Positions 17,000 through 25,782 are shown, counted from the first letter of the stretch. The stretch is 47,037 nt of DNA from an uncultured Spirochaetaceae bacterium (GCA_902802305.1 CADCLG010000021.1:1-47037), one strand, 5' to 3'. The notes: generated by a model from the letters alone, not told the origin. Program-made: numbers and translations.

Positions 17000-18299
17000 T
17001 TCCCATTAAATTATTTTTTAGCACTCCGATGGTCTGGCTCAAAGGAAGCCTTGCAGGACAAACTGTATTGCATAAGTTACAGCCGGCACATTTTAAAGCT
17101 GAATCTATCTGAAACGTTGAGATCTTAAGTCCGTTTACTGCATATTTATAGAGCAAATCAGGAGCAAGGCCAACAGAACAGACATTACAACAGTTACCAC
17201 AATCAATACAATTATAAATGTGATAGTCAGTCTTATGAACTCTGGAAATAAACTCTATGGATTTTACTTCCTTTGTGATTGGAACCTCCAGAGAGTTTAC
17301 CGCATTTCCGCAGATTTTTCCGTTAATAACAATAAGCGAAGGCTGATGAACAAAGCCCCCAAGTTGTTCTATTAAGTCTTTTATTAAAAATCCGTTTTTA
17401 ACCTGTAAAAAACAGGACACTGGAATACAGTTGCCTGAAAAATGGACGTAATTTGATATAAGAGGCTGATTATATACAAGCGAATTATAAACAGCAAACA
17501 TTGTATAAGAATCAACAAATAAATCTTCCATGGAAAGCGAAAGTTCAGGCTGCTTTTTAAAGCTCTTTTTAAATGCGCTTATTATTTTGTGTTTAAAGCC
17601 AGCTGGATATTTTGAAACCTTCATCTTAAAGAAAATCATCTTTTCTTTATCCTGTTCAATAGAATCTTCATCAAAAGAAGATTTTTCATCCATAACAAAA
17701 ATTATTTTTTTTGCATTAATTGCCTTTGCTGTTATTCTTGCCCCTTCTACAATCTGAGTAAAATAAAACTTTGCCAGCAGAGAATCAGCAAGACGGAAGC
17801 AGTCATCATCAAAAAGTCTTACAAGAAGGCTGCAATCATTATTTTTTTCTTTATTCTTTATAGATTTAATCTGAGAAGTTAGAGAAAGAGGTTTTCCTGT
17901 AGTAAAAGTATTTAAAATTCCATTTTCAGCAAACTTATCTACAATTGCAGAAGACGAAAGATACTTCCACTCCCTGCTTTCAAGTTTTTTTCCAGTAAAG
18001 ATAAAGCTGCCTGCAAGCTGGATTCTGACAGCCTTTTCATATCGGCCATTTGGACATAAAACCGAAACAAAATCAATAACCTTGCCGGGAACAGGAGAAT
18101 GGATTTTTGCAGCAAGTTCATTATCTTGCGCTTCAGCTATTACATCACCTTCTTTTACAATATCCCCTGGAAAAACAAGACTCTTGCAGATACATTTTTT
18201 TTCCTGAGTCAATGGTATAACAACCATTCTTGGCATAAAGGCATTTTCGGAACACTTATATTTTTTTACTTCTGATAAAACGGATTGAGAAGCTGTCAT
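16983..18299 (-). CDS. rnfC: RnfC-like 2x[4Fe-4S] protein lacking FMN/NADH motifs
   Basis: The 438-aa protein follows the RnfC layout. An N-terminal barrel-sandwich domain has HSPVPGKVIDF. A NuoF-like central domain keeps KYPAGFKHKIISAF, and a SLBB-like segment has LEVPITKEV. Two [4Fe-4S] motifs use Cys364, 367, 370, 374 and Cys404, 407, 410, 414. The nucleotide site is not recognisable: GLGGAGFPT reads as NGILNTFTTGK, and NGAECEPY reads as VRLFDDDCF. It would probably not bind FMN or NADH the usual way. The overlap with the upstream 467-aa gene is ATGA. In known complexes RnfC is the cytoplasmic NAD(H) module. Confidence 0.82.
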   Translation of the reverse strand: MTASQSVLSEVKKYKCSENAFMPRMVVIPLTQEKKCICKSLVFPGDIVKEGDVIAEAQDNELAAKIHSPVPGKVIDFVSVLCPNGRYEKAVRIQLAGSFIFTGKKLESREWKYLSSSAIVDKFAENGILNTFTTGKPLSLTSQIKSIKNKEKNNDCSLLVRLFDDDCFRLADSLLAKFYFTQIVEGARITAKAINAKKIIFVMDEKSSFDEDSIEQDKEKMIFFKMKVSKYPAGFKHKIISAFKKSFKKQPELSLSMEDLFVDSYTMFAVYNSLVYNQPLISNYVHFSGNCIPVSCFLQVKNGFLIKDLIEQLGGFVHQPSLIVINGKICGNAVNSLEVPITKEVKSIEFISRVHKTDYHIYNCIDCGNCCNVCSVGLAPDLLYKYAVNGLKISTFQIDSALKCAGCNLCNTVCPARLPLSQTIGVLKNNLMGNENEE

Positions 18300-19699
18300 T
18301 TTCTACCACCCTTTTTTATAATAACTGAAAAATAAATAAAAAGTAATACACTAAAGGAAATAAACATCATAATTATACTAAAGAGGCTTACTTTATAAGA
18401 ACTAGTTTGAACATAAGCGTATTTTGCATTTTTATTTTGTGATTTTAACACCTTTTCGATTGAATCAAAATCAAGACTGTCAATGTCATTATAAACAGAC
18501 TGCTTAAAATCATCATCATAAGAAAGAATCTGATCACTTTCTTTTATCTTTCCATTTTCGCTGATATAGGAAGGAAATACCAGATATGAATCTTCTGCAT
18601 AATTTCTATTCAGGGACTTAAAAGGTCTAGAAACAATATTCCACTTCCATTTGTAATAATCCTCAAGAGAAGGGAGCTTGTCTTCGGTGGAATTATTATT
18701 TCCTGCTTTTGCAATTCCGACAGCACCAGGAAGCTTTATTTTTTGAGAAAAGCCTGGGGTAACATTTGTAAAAGACAGGCCAAAATAAAGTAAAGCAAGA
18801 GCTGTAATTCCCAGAGATACAGGAAGAATTATTTTACCATTTCCACCAAAGCTGGAAATCATTTTTGCTGGCTTTATGTAAACCGGCACAAAGTTCATTT
18901 TTGATTCACGTCTTTTTTTTATTGAATCAAAAATACAGAGTATACTGACTGTTCCTGTCATAGAAATCAGATAAAAAAGCCCGCTTTTTATTGAACTGGA
19001 GAAAGCAGAAAGAATTGAAACAAAAACAAGCAGGATAAGGGCAATTGTTTTTAAGAGCTGCTTTTTTGCATTTTTTCTGCCCCAGATATTTGAAATTATA
19101 AAGAGTGCTGTTTGAAATAAGATTACAGAGGTGCAGGATGCGTAAAAAGGACTGCAAAAAATGTAAACAAGGGGAAAAATGTTGAGAAAAAGAAAAAGCA
19201 TTTTTTTTCTTGCAAAAACAAAAAGAATCACAAAATACACTAATATAAAGACAGGAAGAAGCCATGGATATGAAAAAGCTATGTCAATTCCAGTTTTTAT
19301 ATTCTTTTTTTCAAGAAAATGTATGCAGTCATTCAGGTTTTTCTTATATTCTGATGGAATATAAAATAATTTATAGTTTCCGTTTGAATCATAAAAAAAG
19401 TTTTCGCGACTGAATAAATAATCCTCGGTTGATGAACCAGTGCTTAATTTAAGCATGGTAACTTCAGGAGAAAAAGCCGAAAGCAGAACTGGCACTCGCT
19501 GATTTTTTAGACATATATATTCCTTGATTCCAGCCGCTTCAAGAGCATTTATTACCTGCTCATCCTGGGTACTTACAGGAACATAAAGGACAGTATAATT
19601 ATCCCATAATTTTTTTGAAGGCACAGTTCTGAACACTATCAAAAGAACAAAGGCAGCAAGTGCACAGACAAAAGGTATATATTTTTTTACTAATTCCAT
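18296..19699 (-). CDS. Unknown multi-span membrane protein heading the rnf-like genes
   Basis: I do not recognise a family for this 467-aa protein. It has an N-terminal span (about 8-25) and an extracytoplasmic domain of about 110 residues. A membrane domain of six to eight spans follows (about 145-320), then a second external domain of about 110 residues (VGIAKAGNNNSTEDKLPSLE onward) and a final span before KKGGRK. No conserved Cys, His or cofactor motif stands out. It starts 4 bases after the PAP2-like stop and overlaps rnfC-like by ATGA, so it is made together with the Rnf-like subunits and may be an accessory subunit. Confidence 0.75.
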   Translation of the reverse strand: MELVKKYIPFVCALAAFVLLIVFRTVPSKKLWDNYTVLYVPVSTQDEQVINALEAAGIKEYICLKNQRVPVLLSAFSPEVTMLKLSTGSSTEDYLFSRENFFYDSNGNYKLFYIPSEYKKNLNDCIHFLEKKNIKTGIDIAFSYPWLLPVFILVYFVILFVFARKKMLFLFLNIFPLVYIFCSPFYASCTSVILFQTALFIISNIWGRKNAKKQLLKTIALILLVFVSILSAFSSSIKSGLFYLISMTGTVSILCIFDSIKKRRESKMNFVPVYIKPAKMISSFGGNGKIILPVSLGITALALLYFGLSFTNVTPGFSQKIKLPGAVGIAKAGNNNSTEDKLPSLEDYYKWKWNIVSRPFKSLNRNYAEDSYLVFPSYISENGKIKESDQILSYDDDFKQSVYNDIDSLDFDSIEKVLKSQNKNAKYAYVQTSSYKVSLFSIIMMFISFSVLLFIYFSVIIKKGGRK

Positions 19700-19703
19700 T
19701 TAA

Positions 19704-20186
19704 TCATTTAAGCAAAGAAAAAGATAATCCAATCAGAAAGCCTAGCACACAGCCCATCACAACCTGAAGTGGCGTATGACCGTTAATTTCTTTTAAAGAA
19801 TTATACTCGTCTAATAAACCTTTTTCTTTTAACTCTTTTCCAATTTTATTTATTTTTTGCGCCTGCATTCCGGCAGAACGTCTTACTCCCACAGCATCAC
19901 GGATTGTAACAAAAAAGAATACAAGAGACATAAAAAAAATGTCAGAATTAAATCCGCTTCTAAACCCTATCGTGGTGCACATAGCCGCTACCAAGGCTGA
20001 ATGACTTGACGGCATTCCACCTGTACGCCAGATAAGATTTTCCATCAATTCGCCCACTGAATGAATACGGCCATAAATTATATTTATAATTGTTTTTAAA
20101 AACTGAGCGCTGAGCCAGCTGAAAAGACATGATAAAAAAATAGGATTTGTAAAAAATAGTTTTAACTGTTCTTTAAAAGCCGGCAT
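19704..20186 (-). CDS. Divergent PAP2 family membrane protein (YuiD/DUF212 type)
   Basis: The ATG at 20186 is chosen over the TTG at 20231 because AAAGGA lies upstream, giving 160 aa. Motifs of the divergent PAP2 family are seen: RTGGMPSSHSALV (phosphatase motif 2 with catalytic His), RDAVGVRRSAG and GHTPLQVVMGCVLG (motif 3). Four membrane spans are likely. PAP2 relatives dephosphorylate lipid phosphates or polyprenyl pyrophosphates, but the activity of this branch is not settled. It is the first gene of the run into the rnf-like operon, with 4 bases to the next start. Confidence 0.88.
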   Translation of the reverse strand: MPAFKEQLKLFFTNPIFLSCLFSWLSAQFLKTIINIIYGRIHSVGELMENLIWRTGGMPSSHSALVAAMCTTIGFRSGFNSDIFFMSLVFFFVTIRDAVGVRRSAGMQAQKINKIGKELKEKGLLDEYNSLKEINGHTPLQVVMGCVLGFLIGLSFSLLK

Positions 20187-20273
20187 CTTTATTTCCTTTA
20201 AATATTGTATTATTTTACCATGTGATAACAAAATTTACTAGTATTATTATAATTTTCTAAATATAATCGACCT

Positions 20274-21344
20274 ATGATTTATAAAGATTTTTATGCAGGA
20301 AAAAATGATGACAATCGTCGCCTTGATAAAGTACTAAGAATTTTTATAAAAGATATTCCCCTCAGTTCAATTTACAAATTCATACGGAAAGGTCTTATAA
20401 AAGTAAACGATAAAAAAACTACTCAGGAATATCGCGTAAATGAAGGTGATAAAATATCGGTTGCGGAATTTATAATTTCTTCCCAGGAGGAGAAAGCCGA
20501 AAATAATAGCGATAACAAAAAAAGCACCGACAATTCTGAAACTCTGGACACAAGAACATACAAAAGCACAAATACAGAATTACCGCCCATTGTTTTTGAA
20601 AACGAACATATAATCATTTTTAACAAGCCTGTAAATCTTTCTGTCCACGGAAGCGGCAACAAGAAAACTCCTTCTCTCGAAGAAATTTACAAAAATCATT
20701 ATTTTCAGCAGACTCGCTTAAATGATTCTCTTTCTTTTTCCCCTGGTCCCCTGCATAGAATTGACAGAATGACTTCGGGGCTGATTGCCTTTTCAAAAAG
20801 TATTGACGGCGCAAGGTGGTTTTCGCAGGCAGTTAAAAATCATCTAATTCAAAAAAAATATCTTGCCCTTCTTTCCGGCAGACTAACTGAAAAATGTGAA
20901 TGGATTGATTACATCGATTCCCAAACCGACTCAGAAGCTAAAGACATAAAAACGACAAAAGGCAATGGCTTTCATACGGTAAAAATATCTTCCTCCCCAG
21001 ATAATCTGGATAATTCTAACTTTAAGGAAGCTGTATCAACCGTTACCCCTGTCGCTTTTGGAAAATACAAAAATCAGGATATAACTCTTGCCGAAATCCA
21101 TATAAAAACAGGAAGACATCATCAGATACGCTCGCAATGTGCCCATCATTCTTTTCCGCTCCTTTTTGATACCGCCTACACAAAGTCACTTCCTCAAAAG
21201 GAGCATTTTTTTCTTCATGCCCATACCCTCATAATTCCACAGAACAATCCAATCGGATTGCCAGAAAAAATAGAAGCTCCCCTTCCCGAGGAATTTATTC
21301 AATTTCTTTCAAAAACTTGTGATATAAAATCTTTTGATATATAA
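20274..21344 (+). CDS. RluA/RluC-family 23S rRNA pseudouridine synthase
   Basis: The 356-aa protein has an S4 RNA-binding domain (about 12-70; LSSIYKFIRKGLIKVNDKK), then the RluA catalytic domain. The catalytic Asp164 lies in LHRIDRMTSGL, and EIHIKTGRHHQIRSQCAHH is the conserved C-terminal motif. It isomerises specific uridines in rRNA. Low-complexity insertions (about 75-100 and 215-245) make it longer than most relatives. TATAAT at 20262-20267 ends 6 bases before the ATG and there is no Shine-Dalgarno, pointing to a leaderless mRNA. RluC is the likeliest type, but the target site cannot be read from sequence. Confidence 0.92.
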   Translation: MIYKDFYAGKNDDNRRLDKVLRIFIKDIPLSSIYKFIRKGLIKVNDKKTTQEYRVNEGDKISVAEFIISSQEEKAENNSDNKKSTDNSETLDTRTYKSTNTELPPIVFENEHIIIFNKPVNLSVHGSGNKKTPSLEEIYKNHYFQQTRLNDSLSFSPGPLHRIDRMTSGLIAFSKSIDGARWFSQAVKNHLIQKKYLALLSGRLTEKCEWIDYIDSQTDSEAKDIKTTKGNGFHTVKISSSPDNLDNSNFKEAVSTVTPVAFGKYKNQDITLAEIHIKTGRHHQIRSQCAHHSFPLLFDTAYTKSLPQKEHFFLHAHTLIIPQNNPIGLPEKIEAPLPEEFIQFLSKTCDIKSFDI

Positions 21345-21345
21345 T
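21317..21345 (+). promoter_or_regulatory. Promoter of the P-loop/Asp23-like gene
   Basis: TTGTGA (21317-21322), a 17-base spacer and TATAAT (21340-21345) form a sigma-70 type promoter that overlaps the end of the pseudouridine synthase gene. The ATG at 21354 is 8 bases past the -10, so transcription should begin at or just before the start codon. Confidence 0.65.
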
Positions 21346-21353
21346 ATAGTGCA

Positions 21354-22322
21354 ATGAATAATCCGCTTGATTTATTAAAACAAAGATTTTCACCAACAAC
21401 CGTCTATGCATTAGTGGGAGAAAGCGGTACAGGAAAAAGCTTCCGCTCCAATCTTTTATGCGAAGAATACGGCATTAATGCAATCATAGACGACGGACTT
21501 CTTATTCAGGATGAAAAAATCCTTGCCGGACGTTCAGCAAAAAGAGAAAAAACTTATATGGGTGCAGTCCGTGTCGCCCTTTTTGATGACAAGGAACACA
21601 GGGATTCAGTAGCAAAAATACTTAAGAAATCTCATATCAGAAAAATTTTAATTTTAGGCACATCAGAAAAAATGGTTACTAAAATTGCAATGCGACTTCA
21701 ACTTCCCCAGCCTTCAAAAATTATACACATTGAAGAAATTGCGACAAAAGAAGAAATAGAAAAAGCAGTAAAATCAAGACAGATTGAAGGAAAACACGTT
21801 ATTCCCGTTCCATCAATCGAAGTAAAAAAATCCTATCCTCAGATATTTTCAAATTCAATTCATGACTTTTTTAATAAACGCAAGCTTTTTTCAAAAGGTT
21901 CTGGAAAAAACAAGGGAAAGCTGATTGAAAAATCAATTGTAAAGCCAGAATTCTCTAAAAAAGGACGTGTTGAAATTTCAGAAGCTGCCCTTACTCAAAT
22001 GGTAATGCATTGTGTCGATGAATGTGCCCCGGACGTAAAAATAAAGAAAATCTCAATAAAAACTGATATCCGTGGTTACCGTCTTATTATAACAATAGAT
22101 GTACCTTTCGGCACACAGTTGACTGGAAAAGTTCATAAAATGCAACAGTACATCATCGATAAAATTGAAACCTTTACCGGAATACTGATTGAAGAAGTAA
22201 GCATTGTTATTGATAAAATTACAAAAGCCCCATCCACTCCAGGCGATGATGAAAAAGAAAGGGCAAAAAACAAAATGGACGAGTTGAAACACACCCTCGC
22301 CCATTCCCATATCGATAAATAA
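21354..22322 (+). CDS. P-loop NTPase fused to an Asp23-like domain
   Basis: The 322-aa protein starts with a nucleotide-binding domain carrying a perfect Walker A, GESGTGKS (22-29). A possible switch region follows at DDGLLIQDEK, and the strand RKILILGTSEKM sits near 105. After a basic linker (about 175-200, rich in Lys and Ser) comes a domain of about 85 residues that looks like Asp23/DUF322: VEISEAALTQMVMHCVDE, a central strand RLIITIDVPFGTQL, and TGILIEEVSIVIDKI at its end. I know of no described protein with this pair of domains. Neighbours are RNA-modification genes. Function unknown; ATP- or GTP-binding is likely. Confidence 0.75.
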   Translation: MNNPLDLLKQRFSPTTVYALVGESGTGKSFRSNLLCEEYGINAIIDDGLLIQDEKILAGRSAKREKTYMGAVRVALFDDKEHRDSVAKILKKSHIRKILILGTSEKMVTKIAMRLQLPQPSKIIHIEEIATKEEIEKAVKSRQIEGKHVIPVPSIEVKKSYPQIFSNSIHDFFNKRKLFSKGSGKNKGKLIEKSIVKPEFSKKGRVEISEAALTQMVMHCVDECAPDVKIKKISIKTDIRGYRLIITIDVPFGTQLTGKVHKMQQYIIDKIETFTGILIEEVSIVIDKITKAPSTPGDDEKERAKNKMDELKHTLAHSHIDK

Positions 22323-22324
22323 TC

Positions 22325-23428
22325 TTATGATTTCTTTGCAGGTGCTTTTGCCTGATTTTTAGACTGAAGCTTTATATTAACTCCAAGCGTATTCAATGCA
22401 GACTTAATTGCATATTCCAGTTCCCGTCGCTGTGGATTCATAGGAAGGACAAAATTGCGACATTCAGTCCAGGTTTTTGCATAAAGCTCGGAAGAAGAAT
22501 ATTTTTCGGAAGTTTCCTTTTCCCAGTCAGTCAAAGTTGAAATAAAATCAAACACAAGGAAATAAAGCTTCTTTCCCAAACGGGCATCAGGTTCCTTTTT
22601 TACAAGCGCATCAAGATTCTGAAGATTTTCCATATAGCGCTCTTCAAGCTCAGAATTATCAAAAATCATTGCCGCGGCAGAGGGCTGAAGATTCATAAAC
22701 AAATCAGTATCAATTGCCTCACTGATAATATCATAAGAATGTCCGCTGTTTATAATTTTCAAAAGCTCTTCTGTTATGCGGGATGGAGAAATCTGACTTA
22801 ATAAACTCGCACTCTGCCTGATTTTATGTCTTAAAGAAAAGGACATACGTGCATGGGTAGTAGCCGAATACTTTATTGCTCTAAGCATTCGCACAGGATC
22901 TTCTACAAAAATCGAATCAAGGGAAATTACCGGTCTAAGAATATGCTTTCTTATATCCCTCATACCGCCCACGTAATCAATTACCTGCTCCTGAACAGGA
23001 TCATAATAAAGAGCATTCAAGGTAAAATCGCGGCGCATAACGTCCTGTTCAATTGTACCAAAATCATTACCAACAGAACCTTCTGCATTTGAACGGAAGG
23101 TGCTGACCTCAAATATTTTAGTACCAAAAACAACGTGAACCAGTCTAAAACGTCTGCCTATTATTCGTGAGTTTCTGAAAATCTTTTTAATTTTTGAAGG
23201 AGTTGCATCTGTAACGATATCAAAATCTTTTGGTGTATTTCCAACAATTAAATCCCTTACAGCACCACCGACTATATAAGCAGTAAAGCCCATATCACGT
23301 AAACGGTTTATAATCTGCAGTGCATCAGGGTCAATTTTTGAAGTCGGAATTAAATGCTCTTCCTTGGTATAAACGACGGCTTTTTTTACAAGCTCGCCCT
23401 TATCATTTGTTCCATATCGATATAACAC
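22325..23428 (-). CDS. pcnB: Poly(A) polymerase / tRNA nucleotidyltransferase family (PcnB-like)
   Basis: The 367-aa class II nucleotidyltransferase has YIVGGAVRDLIVG, the catalytic DFDIVTDATP with its two Asp residues, and GRRFRLVHVVFG. That last motif is more typical of bacterial poly(A) polymerase I than of CCA-adding enzymes. FTLNALYYD and DPVRMLRAIKYS follow. It adds AMP (or CCA) to RNA 3' ends. The Lys/Ala-rich tail is short. It starts with GTG, 11 bases after the -10 box and without a Shine-Dalgarno, so it may be leaderless. A CCA-adding role cannot be excluded if this is the genome's only member. Confidence 0.88.
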   Translation of the reverse strand: MLYRYGTNDKGELVKKAVVYTKEEHLIPTSKIDPDALQIINRLRDMGFTAYIVGGAVRDLIVGNTPKDFDIVTDATPSKIKKIFRNSRIIGRRFRLVHVVFGTKIFEVSTFRSNAEGSVGNDFGTIEQDVMRRDFTLNALYYDPVQEQVIDYVGGMRDIRKHILRPVISLDSIFVEDPVRMLRAIKYSATTHARMSFSLRHKIRQSASLLSQISPSRITEELLKIINSGHSYDIISEAIDTDLFMNLQPSAAAMIFDNSELEERYMENLQNLDALVKKEPDARLGKKLYFLVFDFISTLTDWEKETSEKYSSSELYAKTWTECRNFVLPMNPQRRELEYAIKSALNTLGVNIKLQSKNQAKAPAKKS

Positions 23429-23439
23429 AATGCTTGAAT

Positions 23440-23467
23440 ATTATTCTTATTTTCGACTGATAGTCAA
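23440..23467 (-). promoter_or_regulatory. Promoter of pcnB
   Basis: On the minus strand TTGACT (23467-23462), a 16-base spacer and AATAAT (23445-23440) precede the GTG at 23428 by 11 bases. The leader would be only a few bases long. Confidence 0.65.
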
Positions 23468-23485
23468 GGTGTCACTTTTTTAGTC

Positions 23486-24436
23486 TTATTTTTTCAACAC
23501 AGATTCCAGCCAGTTAAGAACGTCCTTTTCAACAGTTTCCTTGTCTACTTCATTTAAAATCTCGTGTCTGTCTTGCGGATAAGATTTTAATGTAACCTTC
23601 TGCATTTTATTCTTCAGATAGATATTATAGAGTTTTTCTACAGTCTTTCCATAATCACCTACAGGATCTTCTTCACCATAAATAAAATAAACAGGCAGGT
23701 CTTTTGGAATAGCCTTCATATTAGCAGCTTTATGAATCTGATTAAGACCGCTCATCATATCATAGTAAAAAGAAGTTCTCAGAGGAATATTACACCATTT
23801 ATCAGAGAAGAATAATTCAACATTAAGCTCGTTTCTAGAAAGCCAGTCATGATCTGTTTTATTTCCAGGGATTCTGTTGTTATAATTCCCAAAAGCAAGT
23901 TTATCAAGGAAAGGAACAAAACTATCTCCCCCACGGATTGCCTTAATCAAAGTTACAGCAAGTTTTCCGGCAGAAATCAAAAGTTTTCTAGGACCGGCAG
24001 TACCACAAAGAACACAGCCTGCAATATTGTTTCCGTATTTTTCGATATAAGCCTGAGAAACAAAAGAACCAAAAGAATGACCAAAAAGAATTACAGGTTT
24101 ACCTTCGTATTCTTTTTTAACAGCACCAATCACTTCATTTAAATCATCAACTACCCGATTAAAGCCGTCTTTATCAGTAAACTTGCCGAACTTACCGGTT
24201 CCTGCTGCTTCTGCAATTTCCGCAGTTTTTCCATGGCCACGCATATCATAAGCATTAAGAACATAACCATTTTCTGCAAGAACAGAACCAAAACGGTCAT
24301 AACGCAAAGAATGTTCAGCCAGTCCATGATGAAGCTGAATTACTCCCTTTATTTCTTCTTCAGGTTCCGGAGCCCATCTATTTACCCAAACTTCGGTCCC
24401 ATCACTAATTTTAAAAGCAAAACTCTTTAACTGCAT
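23486..24436 (-). CDS. Alpha/beta hydrolase, lysophospholipase/monoacylglycerol lipase type
   Basis: The GGAGG at the start lies directly against the first ATG (24442) but 6 bases before the ATG at 24436, so the latter is chosen (316 aa). The fold motifs are clear: HHGLAEHSLRY (oxyanion region), AYDMRGHG, nucleophile elbow GHSFGSF with the catalytic Ser, acid in YGEEDPVGD, and His in DRHEI. These match the hydrolase-4 (PldB/MgtL-like) group, which cleaves monoacylglycerols or lysophospholipids. There is no signal peptide, so it should be cytoplasmic. It is divergent from the methyltransferase gene. Confidence 0.9.
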   Translation of the reverse strand: MQLKSFAFKISDGTEVWVNRWAPEPEEEIKGVIQLHHGLAEHSLRYDRFGSVLAENGYVLNAYDMRGHGKTAEIAEAAGTGKFGKFTDKDGFNRVVDDLNEVIGAVKKEYEGKPVILFGHSFGSFVSQAYIEKYGNNIAGCVLCGTAGPRKLLISAGKLAVTLIKAIRGGDSFVPFLDKLAFGNYNNRIPGNKTDHDWLSRNELNVELFFSDKWCNIPLRTSFYYDMMSGLNQIHKAANMKAIPKDLPVYFIYGEEDPVGDYGKTVEKLYNIYLKNKMQKVTLKSYPQDRHEILNEVDKETVEKDVLNWLESVLKK

Positions 24437-24492
24437 ATTCATCCTCCTGCTTCATGTTTAATTTTTTGAGTTTATCTGATAATATTCTGGTT

Positions 24493-25782
24493 ATGGATAC
24501 AGTGACAGTTACTACAGAAAAAACAGTTTTCGGCGGATTATCAATAGCAAAAATTGATTCCAAAACGGTTTTCATACCATATTCAATGCCTGGTGAAACA
24601 TTATCAGTTAAAATAGTACAACACAAAAATGATTATGACAACGCAGAAATTGTAAAAATTATAAAAGCCTCCCCAAAGCGAGTCCAAGCTCCCTGTAAAT
24701 ATTATGGTCAATGCGGCGGCTGTAATATGATGCACATTTCTCCTGAATACCAGCGGGAATTAAGAAAACAAATGCTTTCCGATATTTTTGCAGACAATAA
24801 AATAAAACTTGAAGTTCCTATTCAGACGATTTACGGTCCAGATACAAACTACAGGGCAAGATTTCAGTTTACTGATGGCGGGCTTTCTAAAAAAAGTGAC
24901 AATACCATAATCAATATTGACGAATGTCTTTGTGCAGAAAAAGTCATAAATGATTATCTTGCAAATACACCGTCTGAACAAAGGCCACAGGGAAGAATCC
25001 ATGTTTTTGGAAGCGATAAAATGCAGTCGCTGAATAAGGTGACAGACAGCAAATCAGACAGTCAATCAGACGGAAAAATCAAAATTGCAATTCCTCAAAC
25101 AAAACAAACAACACAAAGCACACAAAATAAGTTTACACAAAATCGCTCTGATAAGTTCCTTTCTAAAGGCGGAAAAAAACTCAAAGTAAAGGAAAATCAT
25201 TATTTTAAAGGAACCATAATAAACGATGAGACGGTAGCAGCCGTAAAAATATTGGATAAAACCCTGCATTTTGACGTACGGGGCTTTTTCCAGTCAAATC
25301 TTTTTGTATTCGAGAAAGTAATCCAGAAAATTATGGAGCTCTTACCCGGCGGACAGAATATAATCGATATCTATGCAGGCTGCGGTTCAATTTCAACCTT
25401 TCTTACAGACAAATACGAAAACGTAACCTTAGTCGAACACAACAGAGATGCTCTGGTTTTTGCAGAACAAAACCTTGCAGGCAAAAAACACGTAAGCTAT
25501 GGATTAAGCGGTGAAAACTGGGTAAAAACCTGTTCATCCTACTGCCCGCCCTTTGATGCCTGCGTAATTGACCCACCGCGTTCAGGAATGGAAAAAGCCG
25601 TTTGTGACTATTTATGCAAAAGTAAAATCCCGGTAATTCTTTCAATGTCCTGCGATCCAGCTACCCATGCACGCGACGCTGCCAGACTCATTCAAGCCGG
25701 CTACACACTAGAAAAACTATATTTACTGGATTTTTACCCAAATACCAGTCACATTGAAAGCCTTGCGTTGTTTATTCTTTAA
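24493..25782 (+). CDS. TrmA/RlmD-family RNA 5-methyluridine methyltransferase
   Basis: The start at 24493 is chosen because MDTVTVTTEK leads directly into the TRAM domain; the frame opens 39 bases earlier. The 429-aa protein has an N-terminal TRAM domain, an Fe-S motif of Cys residues in CKYYGQCGGC plus a later Cys in DECLC, and a SAM-binding domain with DIYAGCGSIS. The catalytic Cys is in SMSCDPATHARD, and DFYPNTSHIES is at the end. It methylates C5 of uridine in rRNA or tRNA using SAM. A low-complexity insert rich in Ser, Thr, Lys and Gln (about 165-230) is unusual. GATAAT ends 9 bases before the ATG and no Shine-Dalgarno is seen. Confidence 0.9.
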   Translation: MDTVTVTTEKTVFGGLSIAKIDSKTVFIPYSMPGETLSVKIVQHKNDYDNAEIVKIIKASPKRVQAPCKYYGQCGGCNMMHISPEYQRELRKQMLSDIFADNKIKLEVPIQTIYGPDTNYRARFQFTDGGLSKKSDNTIINIDECLCAEKVINDYLANTPSEQRPQGRIHVFGSDKMQSLNKVTDSKSDSQSDGKIKIAIPQTKQTTQSTQNKFTQNRSDKFLSKGGKKLKVKENHYFKGTIINDETVAAVKILDKTLHFDVRGFFQSNLFVFEKVIQKIMELLPGGQNIIDIYAGCGSISTFLTDKYENVTLVEHNRDALVFAEQNLAGKKHVSYGLSGENWVKTCSSYCPPFDACVIDPPRSGMEKAVCDYLCKSKIPVILSMSCDPATHARDAARLIQAGYTLEKLYLLDFYPNTSHIESLALFIL

